64,000 bases of DNA, from assembly GCA_023284085.1 (NCBI GenBank), contig JAKVHY010000009.1, positions 62,001 to 126,000 of the forward strand, read 5' to 3'. Under the pieces are notes generated by a model. It was not told the DNA's origin, searched no databases, and saw nothing but the letters and a program-made list of their open reading frames with translations. The translations under genes and the position numbers were made by a program. Origin of the DNA: Shewanella benthica. GTDB taxonomy: Bacteria; Pseudomonadota; Gammaproteobacteria; Enterobacterales; Shewanellaceae. Shown piece after piece: positions 51,649 through 61,543 of this stretch. Within the stretch, counting starts at the first letter, position 1; each line of letters begins with the position of its first letter.

Positions 51649-51775
51649 GTTGTTGGGCTATAAGCCCAAGCTGATGGCAAGCTAAGTTAACGTTTTTCCC
51701 TTTAAATAGTGTTGAGTTTTACTTGAAATAGTAAGGGGATAAGTCAAAGCCTGTCTTAATGGCTGTGGCATATGA

Positions 51776-51818
51776 TAAAGTCGGGTCCGAATAGTAATAT
51801 TTGGCTCGGCTTTTTTAT
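51776..51818 (+). terminator. Terminator of the permease gene
   Basis: AAAGTCGGGTCC pairs imperfectly with TGGCTCGGCTTT, followed by TTTATT. It lies about 130 bases past the stop. Confidence 0.65.
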
Positions 51819-51910
51819 TGCCTGAGTTTTAGCAAGATGGCTACATAAGCAAGCACAAGTAAAACAGAATAAGAATTATCGACTAATAATTAAAAAATGG
51901 ACTTAACAAA

Positions 51911-54067
51911 ATGAAGAAATGGCTTCTCACCGTCGCTGTCGCCGCCACTTTTGGCGCACAGGCCGACGAAGGTATGTGGCAACCATACCAACTGCCCGCA
52001 ATGGCTGATGAATTAAAGGCTAAGGGATTAGAGATTGATGTGGAATCTATCTCTAAATTAACCGAATTTCCAATGAATGCCGTCATTAGCTTAGGCGGTT
52101 GTACGGCATCATTCGTCTCACCAAAGGGGCTTGTGGTCACTAACCATCATTGTGCCTATGGTTCGATTCAATATAACTCGACGCCGGAGAAGAACCTGCT
52201 TAAAGATGGCTTCCTGGCCAAGTCTTATGGTGAAGAGCTTCAGGCTACTCCGGGTTCACGTATCTATGTGACCGAAGCCGTGACAGATGTGACCGATAAG
52301 GTTAAGAAAGGCTTAGAGAACAAGCTTGGCAACGCCTTCTATCAGGGCATTGAGCAGAGAGAAAAGTCATTAGTTGCCGACTGTGAGGCCGAGGATGGCT
52401 ATCGCTGCCAGGTATACAGTTTCCACGGTGGTTTGGAATATTATCTGGTTAAGCAACTAGAGATCCGCGATGTGCGTCTGGTGTATAACCCTGCGGCCAG
52501 CGTAGGCAAGTATGGCGGCGATATCGATAACTGGATGTGGCCACGTCATACCGGTGATTTCTCTTTCTACCGTGGCTATGTGTCTAAAGACGGCAAGCCT
52601 GCGGATTTCAGCAAAGACAATGTCCCTTACGAGCCAAAAAGTTTCCTAAAGGTTTCGGCTAAAGGCGTGAGTGATGGCGATTTCGTTATGGTGGCAGGTT
52701 ACCCTGGTCGTACTAATCGTTACCGCACGGCCAATGAAGTCGAGAATCAGTTCGAGTGGGCCTACCCTGAAGGTAAGATGTTACGTGAGCGTTTCATCGA
52801 GATCATCAAGGAGACAGCACCTGAGGGCAGTGATGAGCGTATCAAGTATGAAAGCCTGATCGCCGGCCTGGCAAACTACGCTAAGAACTTCACCTCTATG
52901 ATCGAATTTTATGGTAAGTCGCCCATGCTTGATGATCGTAAGGGTCGTGAGTCTGAACTGGCTAGCTGGATCAATAAAGATAGCAAGCGTAAGGCAAAAT
53001 ACGGTAAGACGCTGGCAGAGCTAGATAAACTGATTGCCGAAGGTCAAGATCATCAGGCTAGAGATATTATCTTAGGCTATATTCGTTACACCACTATGGT
53101 GCCAACTGCGCGTAAGTTGTATCGTTTGGCCAATGAGAAACAGCTGGATGATATGGCTCGTGAGCCTGGTTACCAGGAACGTGACATGATCCGTTTCAAG
53201 TCGAGTATGGAGCGTATCGACCGTCGTTATGCAGCCAGTGTCGATAAGGCAATGTTGTTTGACATGCTTAAGCGCTACGCCGTACTACCGAGTAGTGAGC
53301 GTATTTCGGCTCTGGACAAGGTATTTGGCATCGGCAAGAAGCTAGATGAGAAGAAGCTGTCTAAAACTCTGAATAAGATGTATGCCAAGACGACACTAGG
53401 CGACATGGATACACGCCTGGCTTGGTTAGACAAGTCGGTTGCCGACTTTAACGCCTCGAACGATCCTTTCATTCAGTTTGCCGTGGCCATGTATGACACA
53501 GACATGAAAACCGAGAAGAAGGATAAGGAGCTGGCGGGTAAGCTGATGAAGGTGCGCCCTCAGTATATGGACGCCATTATCGCTTACAACACGCAGCAGG
53601 GTAAGCCGGTTTACGCCGATGCAAACTCAAGCCTGCGCGTGACTGTGGGCCATGTGAAAGGTTACTCACCTCAAGATGGTTTGAAGGCTGTGCCGTTTAC
53701 GCGTCTGGAAGGTATTTTAGCGAAAGACACTGGCGCGGATCCATTCGATGCGCCGTCTAAGCAGCTGGAGCTCATTAAGCAGAAGCAGTACGGTGATTTC
53801 TACATGAAGTCTATCGACTCTGTGCCGGTTAACTTCCTGTCGACGCTAGATACCACTGGTGGTAACTCAGGTTCACCGACCTTAAACGGTCGTGCCGAGC
53901 TTGTGGGCCTGTTATTCGATGGTGTTTACGAGAGTATTATCGGTGATTGGGGTTACGATCCTGAGACTAACCGTTCTATCCAGGTCGATAGCCGTTACAT
54001 GCTCTGGGTGATGAAGTATCTGGATAATGCAGATAACTTATTAGCCGAAATGGAAATTGTTTACTAA
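51911..54067 (+). CDS. S46 family dipeptidyl-peptidase (DPP7/DPP11 type)
   Basis: A 718-residue exported serine peptidase of family S46, which removes dipeptides from peptide N-termini. A signal peptide (residues 1-18, ending GAQAD) is followed by the catalytic His in VVTNHHCAYG (about residue 78), the Asp in GGDIDNWMWPRHTGDF, and the Ser in TGGNSGSPTLNG (about 645). The specificity site shortly after (LLFDGVYE) carries Gly, which in this family goes with the DPP7 hydrophobic preference rather than the Arg of DPP11; this last point is from memory. Periplasmic by prediction. Confidence 0.92.
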   Translation: MKKWLLTVAVAATFGAQADEGMWQPYQLPAMADELKAKGLEIDVESISKLTEFPMNAVISLGGCTASFVSPKGLVVTNHHCAYGSIQYNSTPEKNLLKDGFLAKSYGEELQATPGSRIYVTEAVTDVTDKVKKGLENKLGNAFYQGIEQREKSLVADCEAEDGYRCQVYSFHGGLEYYLVKQLEIRDVRLVYNPAASVGKYGGDIDNWMWPRHTGDFSFYRGYVSKDGKPADFSKDNVPYEPKSFLKVSAKGVSDGDFVMVAGYPGRTNRYRTANEVENQFEWAYPEGKMLRERFIEIIKETAPEGSDERIKYESLIAGLANYAKNFTSMIEFYGKSPMLDDRKGRESELASWINKDSKRKAKYGKTLAELDKLIAEGQDHQARDIILGYIRYTTMVPTARKLYRLANEKQLDDMAREPGYQERDMIRFKSSMERIDRRYAASVDKAMLFDMLKRYAVLPSSERISALDKVFGIGKKLDEKKLSKTLNKMYAKTTLGDMDTRLAWLDKSVADFNASNDPFIQFAVAMYDTDMKTEKKDKELAGKLMKVRPQYMDAIIAYNTQQGKPVYADANSSLRVTVGHVKGYSPQDGLKAVPFTRLEGILAKDTGADPFDAPSKQLELIKQKQYGDFYMKSIDSVPVNFLSTLDTTGGNSGSPTLNGRAELVGLLFDGVYESIIGDWGYDPETNRSIQVDSRYMLWVMKYLDNADNLLAEMEIVY

Positions 54068-54081
54068 ATAAGTGAATAGAT

Positions 54082-54108
54082 ACGAGTTCCTAGGTCCTAG
54101 GAACTCGT
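54082..54108. repeat. CTAG-rich palindrome overlapping the rluF stop
   Basis: ACGAGTTCCTAGG and CCTAGGAACTCGT form a nearly complete 27-base palindrome between convergent genes. The TAG stop of rluF (54099-54097) lies inside it. The plus strand then reads GTTTTCTTTT, so it may terminate the S46 gene. Confidence 0.8.
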
Positions 54109-54837
54109 GTTTTCTTTTAACTTTTCTACTTCTTGCTCGGTTAACTCCCTCATCTCTCCCTCCTCTAGATCACCTAGCTTAAGTGTCTGTATCTGTACCC
54201 GCTTAAGATCGATCACCTTATAGCCTAATGCCTGACTCATGCGGCGGATCTGTCGGTTAAGCCCTTGGGTGAGTATGATCTCAAACTTGTCATTATCAAG
54301 ATGGGTCATCTTACAGGGAAGTGTGGTGACATCCCGGTAGCTGACGCCCTGGGCCATACTGATTAAGAAACGGTTATCGAAATTGCGATCAACTTGCACA
54401 TGATAAGTCTTGCTATGACCGAACTCCGGGTGCATTAACTTCTGGGTTAATTCACCATCGTTGGTTAATAGCAGCTGACCTCGAGAGTCCTTGTCTAAGC
54501 GGCCCACAGGGTAGAGCCTGGGGCTAGCTGGCAGCAAATGTAATAGAGAGCTGGGGTCGTGGGGTAAGAGGCGGCAGTCTGTGCCGACAGACTTATTGAG
54601 CATCCAGTACTGTTTAGACTCGATTCCCTGAATAAGCACACCATCGAATTTGAGTATCTCTTGGCTGATAAAGCCTGAATTGCTGTCGGTTAAGCTGATG
54701 GTATCTATATGGTTGGCGAGGCGTCCATCTATGGTGATTTGACCGTCTCTGATATAGCGAGTCGCGGCCCTGCGGGAGCAGAGCCCAGTCATGGCAAGGT
54801 ATTTAGCCAGACGAATATTAGGGTTATCTTGTGTCAT
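54097..54837 (-). CDS. rluF: 23S rRNA pseudouridine synthase RluF
   Basis: RluF converts U2604 of 23S rRNA, and a tRNA-Tyr site, to pseudouridine. The 246-residue chain has an N-terminal S4 RNA-binding domain (RLAKYLAMTGLCSRRAATRY). The RsuA-type catalytic motif is YPVGRLDKDSRGQLLLTNDG with the catalytic Asp, and GLNRQIRRMSQALGYKV follows. The last codons and the stop are part of a CTAG-rich palindrome. Confidence 0.92.
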   Translation of the reverse strand: MTQDNPNIRLAKYLAMTGLCSRRAATRYIRDGQITIDGRLANHIDTISLTDSNSGFISQEILKFDGVLIQGIESKQYWMLNKSVGTDCRLLPHDPSSLLHLLPASPRLYPVGRLDKDSRGQLLLTNDGELTQKLMHPEFGHSKTYHVQVDRNFDNRFLISMAQGVSYRDVTTLPCKMTHLDNDKFEIILTQGLNRQIRRMSQALGYKVIDLKRVQIQTLKLGDLEEGEMRELTEQEVEKLKENTSS

Positions 54838-54947
54838 TGATTAGCGTCGTGATGGTGTAAATAGAGTCTAGCCGCAAGGTTAGCACCTAAACCCGTTTAA
54901 CTGCCACTAAGTTTAAAGAGGGGCTGCCAGCCAGGTTTAAAGAAGGG

Positions 54948-55655
54948 CTACCAGTCTGACATCTGCTTCTGTGACTCTAGATAATGCTGCTCAATGGCTA
55001 ATTTTCTGATATTTAGTGCCAGTAACACGCACCAGAGCATGGTGATATTGGTTTGCAACCACATATTTAGCGCGACCCAGCAGACGTCGCCTTCTTCATG
55101 TAAACAAGGGGTGAAGTCTAAGGTGTTCCAATCTAGCTGATAGATGAGGCCGGATGCACTGATAAAACCAAAGATGGCCAATATAAACAGGGGTCTTGAA
55201 CAGATCTCTTTATGGGAAAATCGAGTAGAAATAGTCAACAGGTGGAGAATAAATGTGGCCAACAGGAAGCTGGTGGACACCAGTCTATGTTCGTCTAAAT
55301 AATTTATGGGAAAGACACCAATTAGCATAATAGACAGGCCGACCCAAGAGCCTGTAATCGATAAAAAGTGACTAAAGTCGCCTAGCTTAAGCAAATACAG
55401 GCCATACATGGCGAGCAGAATACATGAACCAGCGATAATCAGTGACATGTTGAAGACATAGGCCAGAGGTGAGTGAACATAATCACCGAGGAAGTCTGAA
55501 CGCCTGAAAAAGACCTGCACGCCGATATCTTGATATTCAGCCCAGACAGAGATAGAGATCCCCACCGATGTGACCGCGGCACCGACTAAGATCATCAGTA
55601 CCACTAATCTGTGTAGATCATAATGGGTTGAATGTGTTTTTAATTCACCTTGCAT
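54948..55655 (-). CDS. Six-TM membrane protein, DUF998-like
   Basis: A 235-residue inner-membrane protein with about six TM segments (LVVLMILVGAAVTSVGISIS, MSLIIAGSCILLAMYGLYLL, GSWVGLSIMLIGVFPINY and further). The layout, with a GVFP segment at the end of the third or fourth helix, resembles DUF998 proteins. No function is known. It follows nhaC's terminator on the same strand and stands alone. Confidence 0.65.
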   Translation of the reverse strand: MQGELKTHSTHYDLHRLVVLMILVGAAVTSVGISISVWAEYQDIGVQVFFRRSDFLGDYVHSPLAYVFNMSLIIAGSCILLAMYGLYLLKLGDFSHFLSITGSWVGLSIMLIGVFPINYLDEHRLVSTSFLLATFILHLLTISTRFSHKEICSRPLFILAIFGFISASGLIYQLDWNTLDFTPCLHEEGDVCWVALNMWLQTNITMLWCVLLALNIRKLAIEQHYLESQKQMSDW

Positions 55656-55694
55656 CGCTATCTTCTGCTTGTATCACATATGGATTTTAAAACT

Positions 55695-55727
55695 AAAAAA
55701 GGAGCGCAGTAAGCTGCACTCCTTTAC
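55695..55727 (-). terminator. Terminator downstream of the NhaC-type gene
   Basis: On the minus strand AAAGGAGTGCAG and CTGCGCTCCTTT form the stem, followed by TTTAGTTTT. Confidence 0.8.
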
Positions 55728-55898
55728 TTGTATCGACGTTTACAAATTACGTCGAAATTGAATATCCCTATCGTTTCAGCAAAACCAAGCTCTTGGGAGC
55801 AATATTAAGTTAAGCTTAATTGGATATCAATTTGCCCTATTTAAGCTGCACCTGCAATACCACATTAGTTGTAGCCATTTTCAAGATGCACGGCGGGA

Positions 55899-57260
55899 TT
55901 AGCTGGCACGCTTACGGAAGATGACAATTGAGATAGCAACTAAGGCCAAGATCATGCAATACCAGGCGTGAGTTACCACTTCCAGTGGCGAGATGCTAAA
56001 GGTCGATGCGATAAGCAAGGCCTGAGCTCCATATGGAATGAGTCCCTGAATAATACAGGAGAAGATATCCATGATGCTGGCTGCGCGTTTAGGGGTTACT
56101 TCGTGTTTCTGTGCCAGCTCTTTAGCGATATCGCCAGTTACCACAATTGATACCGTGTTATTGGCGACACAGGTATTTGTTAGGGCAACGATGCCTGCCA
56201 TGCCTAATTCAGATGCGCGAGTCGAAGCGCCACCTTTGGCCTTGGAGAATTTCGCGATTAACTTTTCAATTTGCTTACTGACGAATGCCAGACCACCTTG
56301 CTGTTGCATCAGTGCCGCTAGACCACCCACTAACATGGAAAGGATGAAGATCTCTTGCATGTTGCCAAAACCGGTATAGATATCCTGACCGAATTGGATT
56401 ACGCCGTAATCCATAGTGACCAGGCCTGTGATACCAGCGAGCAGGATACCGATAGTCAGTACTACAAAGACGTTCAGGCCTGAGACGGCTAATACTAAGA
56501 TGGTTAGGTAAGGAATGACTTTAACAAAGTCTATCTCCTGGGCGGCTACATCGGCCTGACCTTGACCCGCGAAGGTGAAAGCAATCAGGGTAATGATCGA
56601 CGCTGGAATCGCAAAAATAAGGTTCTCTTTGAACTTATCTTTCATCTCACAACCTTGGGTACGTGTCGCCGCTATGGTCGTGTCGGAGATGATAGAGAGG
56701 TTGTCACCAAAAAGTGCACCAGAAATCACCGCGCCAGCCATCAAGGCTAGCTCTATCTGAGCTTCGTTGGCTACGCCAAGTGCGATAGGCGCGACTGCAG
56801 CGATAGTACCCATAGAGGTACCCATGGCTGTAGCGATGAAAGCTGCGATGACGAAGAAGCCGGGTAAGAGTAAGTTAGATGGCACAAGTGACAAACCTAA
56901 AGCGACGGTGGCATCCACACCGCCAGTGGCTTTAGCCACGGCAGCAAATGCACCAGCAAGCAAGTAAATCAAACACATGGCTATAATGTTTGCATGACCT
57001 ATGCCGGCAATAAACGTCTCTATGCTCTGGTTGAGCTTCTCTTTAGAGATGATCAAGGCAAAGATAATTGCAGGCAGTATGGCTACGACGCTGGGTAGCT
57101 GATAGAAAGCAAAATCAACGCCCTGGCTCTGGAAGTAAACTCCGGCGCCGATAAATAGGCCGAGGAATAGAAATAACGGCAGCAGGGCAACAAATGAGGC
57201 CGTAGGTGTCTTGGTACTATCTGTTTGAGCGCTTGCTGAGGCATTGGTCGATGTGGTCAA
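55899..57260 (-). CDS. NhaC-family Na+/H+ antiporter
   Basis: A 453-residue inner-membrane protein with about 11-12 TM segments of the NhaC family. Characteristic stretches are ATAMGTSMGTIAAVAPIALG, GALFGDNLSIISDTTIAAT (conserved acidic residues in the membrane) and NTCVANNTVSIVVTG. It probably exchanges sodium, or amino-acid-coupled cations, for protons. The start is a TTG at 57260 with GAGAAG 5 bases upstream. Confidence 0.88.
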   Translation of the reverse strand: MTTSTNASASAQTDSTKTPTASFVALLPLFLFLGLFIGAGVYFQSQGVDFAFYQLPSVVAILPAIIFALIISKEKLNQSIETFIAGIGHANIIAMCLIYLLAGAFAAVAKATGGVDATVALGLSLVPSNLLLPGFFVIAAFIATAMGTSMGTIAAVAPIALGVANEAQIELALMAGAVISGALFGDNLSIISDTTIAATRTQGCEMKDKFKENLIFAIPASIITLIAFTFAGQGQADVAAQEIDFVKVIPYLTILVLAVSGLNVFVVLTIGILLAGITGLVTMDYGVIQFGQDIYTGFGNMQEIFILSMLVGGLAALMQQQGGLAFVSKQIEKLIAKFSKAKGGASTRASELGMAGIVALTNTCVANNTVSIVVTGDIAKELAQKHEVTPKRAASIMDIFSCIIQGLIPYGAQALLIASTFSISPLEVVTHAWYCMILALVAISIVIFRKRAS

Positions 57261-57716
57261 AGTCTTCTCTCTTATCTTGTCACTTTAGTCTTAAGCTCAA
57301 AATCGGTCGGCATAAGCAGAATGGTAGATCTCAATAGTTGGCAGGATATGAGATAAATAGACGCCTGTCAATTTAGACGTCTAGATGTTTTTACTTCCAT
57401 TTTTCTTTTTCTTGTCAGATTACTATATCTGTTGCTATCTCACTGTTTGTTGGCGATTTTACTGTGCTGGTCATTTTTATACATTGGGACACTCTTGTTA
57501 TGGAGTTGCAACTAAAGGTAAGCGTTTGGTTGTTTTTTTCACATAAGGTTATTAACGACAGTTTCTAGTACTTACTTGAACAAGCACGCTCATTTTACTG
57601 GTGTCTTGTAGAAAGAGTCGAAACCAAGTTATTTTATTCGAAAAAAGTCAGTTCAGGCTATACAAGCCATCATAGGAAAATTAAAATGTTTGTCTTGAAA
57701 TACAAGGGGTCAAAGC
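57261..57716. other. Intergenic region between divergent nhaC-type and DUF3087 genes
   Basis: About 450 AT-rich bases with the two divergent promoters implied. A short AGACGTCT palindrome at about 57377 is the only symmetrical feature I noticed. No gene. Confidence 0.5.
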
Positions 57717-58244
57717 ATGAAGTTACAAGAGATAGATAAAGTTGTATATCGTAAGCACCTGAATACCGTCACAATCACGCTGGTTGCTAGTCTCATCTTG
57801 CTATCGTTGGCTTTTGGAACCGGTCTTATTGCCTTGTTTGGTGATGCTAAGGACATGAGCGCTGAGGCGACTGGGAATTTTCAATGGAACTTACTCGGTG
57901 TGATCTTGGCGGCCATTATTTCTGTGGCCATATTGACGCATTTTAAACATCATCCTTATCTGGTTGAGGTCTATTATGTATGGAAACTCAAAGCGCTGCA
58001 TAACCGTGTCTATCGTCGATTGAAGAAGATCAAGGCCGCCGCTGCTAACTATGATATCGATGCCTTGATCATATTAAGTTTCTATTATCAGAGTCAGAAG
58101 CAGGTCTATCTGCTAGATAACAACACGCTTACCCTGAGCAAGTTGGAGAAAGATATCAGTGATCTTCAAGGCAGAATTAGTGAACGCAATCTGACCGTAT
58201 CGCCTGAAGACTTTAACGCCGCATTACTCAGCAAGTTTAAATAG
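57717..58244 (+). CDS. DUF3087 membrane protein
   Basis: A 175-residue protein with two TM helices near the N-terminus (VTITLVASLILLSLAFGTGL and WNLLGVILAAIISVAILTHF). A cytoplasmic helical domain follows (VYYVWKLKALHNRVYRRLKK, then FYYQSQKQVYLLDNNTL). This is the DUF3087 layout of marine gammaproteobacteria. Function unknown. Confidence 0.82.
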   Translation: MKLQEIDKVVYRKHLNTVTITLVASLILLSLAFGTGLIALFGDAKDMSAEATGNFQWNLLGVILAAIISVAILTHFKHHPYLVEVYYVWKLKALHNRVYRRLKKIKAAAANYDIDALIILSFYYQSQKQVYLLDNNTLTLSKLEKDISDLQGRISERNLTVSPEDFNAALLSKFK

Positions 58245-58460
58245 GGGCTAGGATCCCAGATCTTCATCGGTGGCTTTATTAGAGATAGTGAAGCCTAGCT
58301 ACTTCTCAGCTAGGTAAGTTGACTCGTTTGTAATATGACTTATGGCCTAAAAATCTACCACAGAGAATGGCGGTGATCGATATAAAGTGTTAACTACTCG
58401 ATATGGAGTTATTAAGCATGGGCTCACTGAGTTTAAGGTGACCAGTGTGAGGTGGTAGAG

Positions 58461-58730
58461 TTAAACATTCTCCTTCGACAAGATATGCTGGACACAGGCC
58501 GATCTAAGCAATGACGTGAAATTCTTTACATCACCGTGATGGTTAAGCGCTTCTATGTATAGGCTCGCGATAAATTGGTTTCTTTTTACACCTTGGCTCT
58601 CTGCAATCTGATCTAATAGATCCCAAAACAGCTTTTCCAATGAGATGCTGGTTACATGCCCCTGGATTCGAATGGATTTCTGAATCGGCAAGTAATGGCT
58701 GGTAGGGTTATCGAAAAACAGATTATCCAT
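58461..58730 (-). CDS. Ribbon-helix-helix (RHH_4-type) protein
   Basis: An 89-residue protein with a ribbon-helix-helix DNA-binding pattern: SIRIQGHVTSISLEKLFWDL followed by LDQIAESQGVKRNQFIASLY and a helical tail FTSLLRSACVQHIL. RHH_4 proteins are small regulators, often autoregulatory; no target or toxin partner gene is adjacent. The ATG at 58730 is chosen; a GTG at 58745 is the alternative. Confidence 0.75.
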   Translation of the reverse strand: MDNLFFDNPTSHYLPIQKSIRIQGHVTSISLEKLFWDLLDQIAESQGVKRNQFIASLYIEALNHHGDVKNFTSLLRSACVQHILSKENV

Positions 58731-58871
58731 AACTTTGATTCGCACACTCGATGTTATTTAATTTGTTGAATTTTAAGGTATTATACATATTCATTGTCTT
58801 TATTACCATTCAGGGGAGTGTACAAATTCTCGAATTTAACGAGTCATCACAACTTATGATTTATTATCCGG

Positions 58872-59159
58872 TTATGCGTGTTGGGATAAGATGATAATTT
58901 CAGGCTCTTGAGAAATGAGCTCAGGCATCTCTTTTTTTAGACGTTTGAAATGTCCGGTATTTTGATGTTTTTCGAATGCAGCATGATCGACAAAGCTCTT
59001 GATGAAGATGAAATGTCCATGTTTTTCATTTTCTTGGTGAAGTTCATATTTGACACAGCCCAGTTCATTTCGAGTCGGTTGAACTAAGCTCTTGAGGAGC
59101 TCAAGAAGCGCCTGTTCTTTGCCACTTTGCGCCTTAAAGCGTGTCAATACATTGATCAT
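58872..59159 (-). CDS. ABM-domain putative quinol monooxygenase
   Basis: A 95-residue protein with an antibiotic-biosynthesis-monooxygenase (YgiN-like) fold: INVLTRFKAQSGKEQALLEL, PTRNELGCVKYELHQ, FIFIKSFVDHAAFEKHQNTG. These are cofactor-free oxygenases or stress proteins and form dimers. The ATG at 59159 is preferred over a TTG at 59177. Confidence 0.85.
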   Translation of the reverse strand: MINVLTRFKAQSGKEQALLELLKSLVQPTRNELGCVKYELHQENEKHGHFIFIKSFVDHAAFEKHQNTGHFKRLKKEMPELISQEPEIIILSQHA

Positions 59160-59177
59160 ATTTGTGCCCGTAGTCAA

Positions 59178-59637
59178 AAGTTACTGCCGATAATGAAAGG
59201 GGGGGCTAATGTAAGTGACTTGACTGACGAAAGGGTAGCAAAGGGGTACTACATTTCAGTTAATTAGACTAAGTAACTTCTTTCTTTACAGCTCTTTGAG
59301 TGTGATCACTTTGTAAATGAACACAATTTTCAAGCTATGCAGGTCTGTGTAAATATCTATCAAATAGAGCGTTTTTCGAACAAGAAACAGATACTCATAA
59401 GATTAAGTACATCTTCTCTTCTACTTGTTTGTCAAAAATATGACAAATATTCACGGTTTTATCAGACACATATTGCACATCTTTTATAAAAATAATGGGC
59501 TGTCGCTGGCTTATGCTTTTATTCATTTTGAGTCACCGTTGTTTATTGATAGAAATTAGAAACGATGCAGAACTTGCTGATGATAGCTGTTATTTATTGA
59601 GTTAGACTGTGGCCTTGTTTCGGGGGAAGGAGATATT
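59178..59637. other. Intergenic region with an operator-like palindrome
   Basis: About 460 AT-rich bases between the divergent ABM and LysE genes. Apart from the inverted repeat at 59428-59447 I see no structure and no gene. Confidence 0.5.
59428..59447. promoter_or_regulatory. Operator-like inverted repeat TTTGTCA-N6-TGACAAA
   Basis: Perfect 7-base arms with an AT-only spacer, 190 bases upstream of the LysE-type gene and about 270 bases upstream of the ABM gene on the other strand. The spacing suits a dimeric helix-turn-helix regulator. The regulator is unknown. Confidence 0.4.
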
Positions 59638-60273
59638 GTGGAATTAGGTATTAGCGAACTTTGGCTATTTGTCATTTCAGGCATAATGTTAAACATCATT
59701 CCCGGACCTGACTCTTTATACATCATAGGTCGTAGCGCTTCCCAAGGCTTTAGGGCGGGTTCTACCGCGGCTTGCGGCATAGCCAGTGGAACCTTAGTGC
59801 ATATCTTTGCGGCAGCTTTTGGTTTATCAGCTATTTTGGCGACATCAGCCATGGCTTTTACTATCATCAAGATCCTCGGCTGTGCATATCTTATCTATAT
59901 GGGGGTCTCTATGCTGCTCAGTAAAGCTGGGCCAGCGGTCAAAAATAGTGAGCAGAGTCAGGCGCCACTGAAGAAGATCTTCTATCAGGGTTTTATGACC
60001 AATGTACTTAATCCTAAGGTGGCACTGTTTTTCTTAGCTTTCGTGCCACAATTTATTGCCCATGATGCACCGAATAAAGCGCTCTCTTTCATTGTCTTAG
60101 GCCTGATCTTTAATATCAACGGCATGCTTTGGTGCCACTTTCTGGCCTGGTCTTCATCGTCATTGAGCCGTAAAGTGAAACAAAGCCCCAGGATCTCTAA
60201 CGTGGTCAATACGCTAGCTGGTGGGCTGTTCATCTGTTTCGGCATCAAGTTAGCGTTTAGCGAGCAGGTCTAG
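59638..60273 (+). CDS. LysE/RhtB-family amino-acid exporter
   Basis: A 211-residue inner-membrane protein with about six TM helices. The family motif IPGPDSLYIIGRSASQGFRA follows the first helix, and NPKVALFFLAFVPQFI lies in the second half. It exports amino acids such as homoserine, threonine or lysine; the substrate is not clear. The start is a GTG at 59638 with AAGGAGA 5 bases upstream. Confidence 0.9.
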   Translation: MELGISELWLFVISGIMLNIIPGPDSLYIIGRSASQGFRAGSTAACGIASGTLVHIFAAAFGLSAILATSAMAFTIIKILGCAYLIYMGVSMLLSKAGPAVKNSEQSQAPLKKIFYQGFMTNVLNPKVALFFLAFVPQFIAHDAPNKALSFIVLGLIFNINGMLWCHFLAWSSSSLSRKVKQSPRISNVVNTLAGGLFICFGIKLAFSEQV

Positions 60274-60399
60274 TTTTCCTCTCGTCATCTTGTTACCTAT
60301 CTATGAGTCTATTGGCCTGAATCACTACATTCGACTATGGTCAATGAAGTGTTCGACAATATTCGCTCTACTTGTCCGAGCCGATAACCTTGAACTATC

Positions 60400-60431
60400 A
60401 GTTCTGAGTTCTGAGTTCTAAGTTCTAAGTT
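60400..60431. repeat. Heptamer tandem repeat (AGTTCT[G/A])4
   Basis: Four head-to-tail units AGTTCTG, AGTTCTG, AGTTCTA, AGTTCTA and a partial fifth. The reverse complement TAGAACT is one base different from the rotated CTAGAAC unit at 10298. Confidence 0.75.
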
Positions 60432-60447
60432 AAGAGTGATATGTAAG

Positions 60448-60480
60448 TAGCCCGATTCTCATTGAGGGGCGGGCTCTTTC
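60448..60480 (+). terminator. Hairpin between convergent LysE and LysR genes
   Basis: AGCCCG and CGGGCT flank a 15-base loop and are followed by CTTTCTTT. It probably terminates the LysE-type gene. Confidence 0.55.
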
Positions 60481-60498
60481 TTTATGTGCCGTAAGCGC

Positions 60499-61461
60499 TT
60501 ATGTCTCTGCTTTCTCTTGATTAAATACTTCATCGAATATTGCTTTAAGTAATTCAATTTTACTGGTTTCGCGTGGGTTGTGTTTAGACACCATGGAGAG
60601 ATTAAATTGATAACAGGCACTATCACGAAGAATGATTTTGAGTTGTTTTGACTCGAGTTCCTGTTGAATGTAGCTCAGTGGTAAATAGCCAATATAGCAG
60701 CCGGAGAGAATTAAGGTTTTACGGGTATCAAACTGATAAGCCTTGGCACATAGATTGAGTCGTTTTAATTGCTCTCTGCCCTCTGCATCAATATCAATCC
60801 CGGGATGAATGGCGGGTGTCTGCGTTAGCATCTCTGCGCTAATCTCATCATCTTTCAGTTGGAAAAATGGATGAGTATGGCTACAACATAAGTAGATGGG
60901 TTCGTTATATATGGTCTGATAATCCAGCCCTTCGATCTGCTGATAACTGGGGAGTAATCCTATATGGGCCTTCTCTTTAAGCAGGCATTTTTCGATGTGT
61001 TTCAGGGCTTCATTGTCGAGTACCAGATGTAACTGTGGCTGAGCCTGATGTATCTTTTTCACTACCTCTGCCAGTTTTAGCTGCATACGTGTATCGAGCT
61101 GATCGGCGCACAGTATGATTAACTCACCACTCAATTCTTCACCTAAGTTATTAACGAGTCTTGAAAAATCATTAAGCGAGTCGAATAGTTCGATACAGGC
61201 ATGATAGACCGCCTGACCATCTTCAGTCAGCGCAAAACCGCCGCGTCCTCGGCTGCATAATTTGAGCTTCATGCGACTCTCTAGATTAGACATGTGCACA
61301 CTGATGGTTGAGCGGGTCACCCCTAGCTCTGCTTCAGATGCAGAGAAGCCGCCATTTTCGACCACAGTACGAAAAATTCTCAGCAGGCGTAGGTCATATT
61401 CGGTGACAGCTTTCGGGATGATGGAGCGCTTACTGTTAATTTTATTGCTAATGTTTTTCAA
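60499..61461 (-). CDS. LysR-type regulator, divergent from gabDT
   Basis: A 320-residue LysR protein with the DNA-binding part FSASEAELGVTRSTISVHMS followed by LESRMKLKLCSRGRGGF, and an effector-binding domain. The start is a TTG at 61461 with GGTGG 4-5 bases upstream. Its position 175 bases from gabD on the other strand makes it the likely local regulator of GABA/succinic-semialdehyde metabolism; that is inference. Confidence 0.88.
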   Translation of the reverse strand: MKNISNKINSKRSIIPKAVTEYDLRLLRIFRTVVENGGFSASEAELGVTRSTISVHMSNLESRMKLKLCSRGRGGFALTEDGQAVYHACIELFDSLNDFSRLVNNLGEELSGELIILCADQLDTRMQLKLAEVVKKIHQAQPQLHLVLDNEALKHIEKCLLKEKAHIGLLPSYQQIEGLDYQTIYNEPIYLCCSHTHPFFQLKDDEISAEMLTQTPAIHPGIDIDAEGREQLKRLNLCAKAYQFDTRKTLILSGCYIGYLPLSYIQQELESKQLKIILRDSACYQFNLSMVSKHNPRETSKIELLKAIFDEVFNQEKAET

Positions 61462-61543
61462 ATTGCCACCTAGTTAACCGTATATAGTTTTACAGCCATA
61501 AAACATAAGGTTTATTGTTTTGTATTTAACCCGAGTTAATTTT

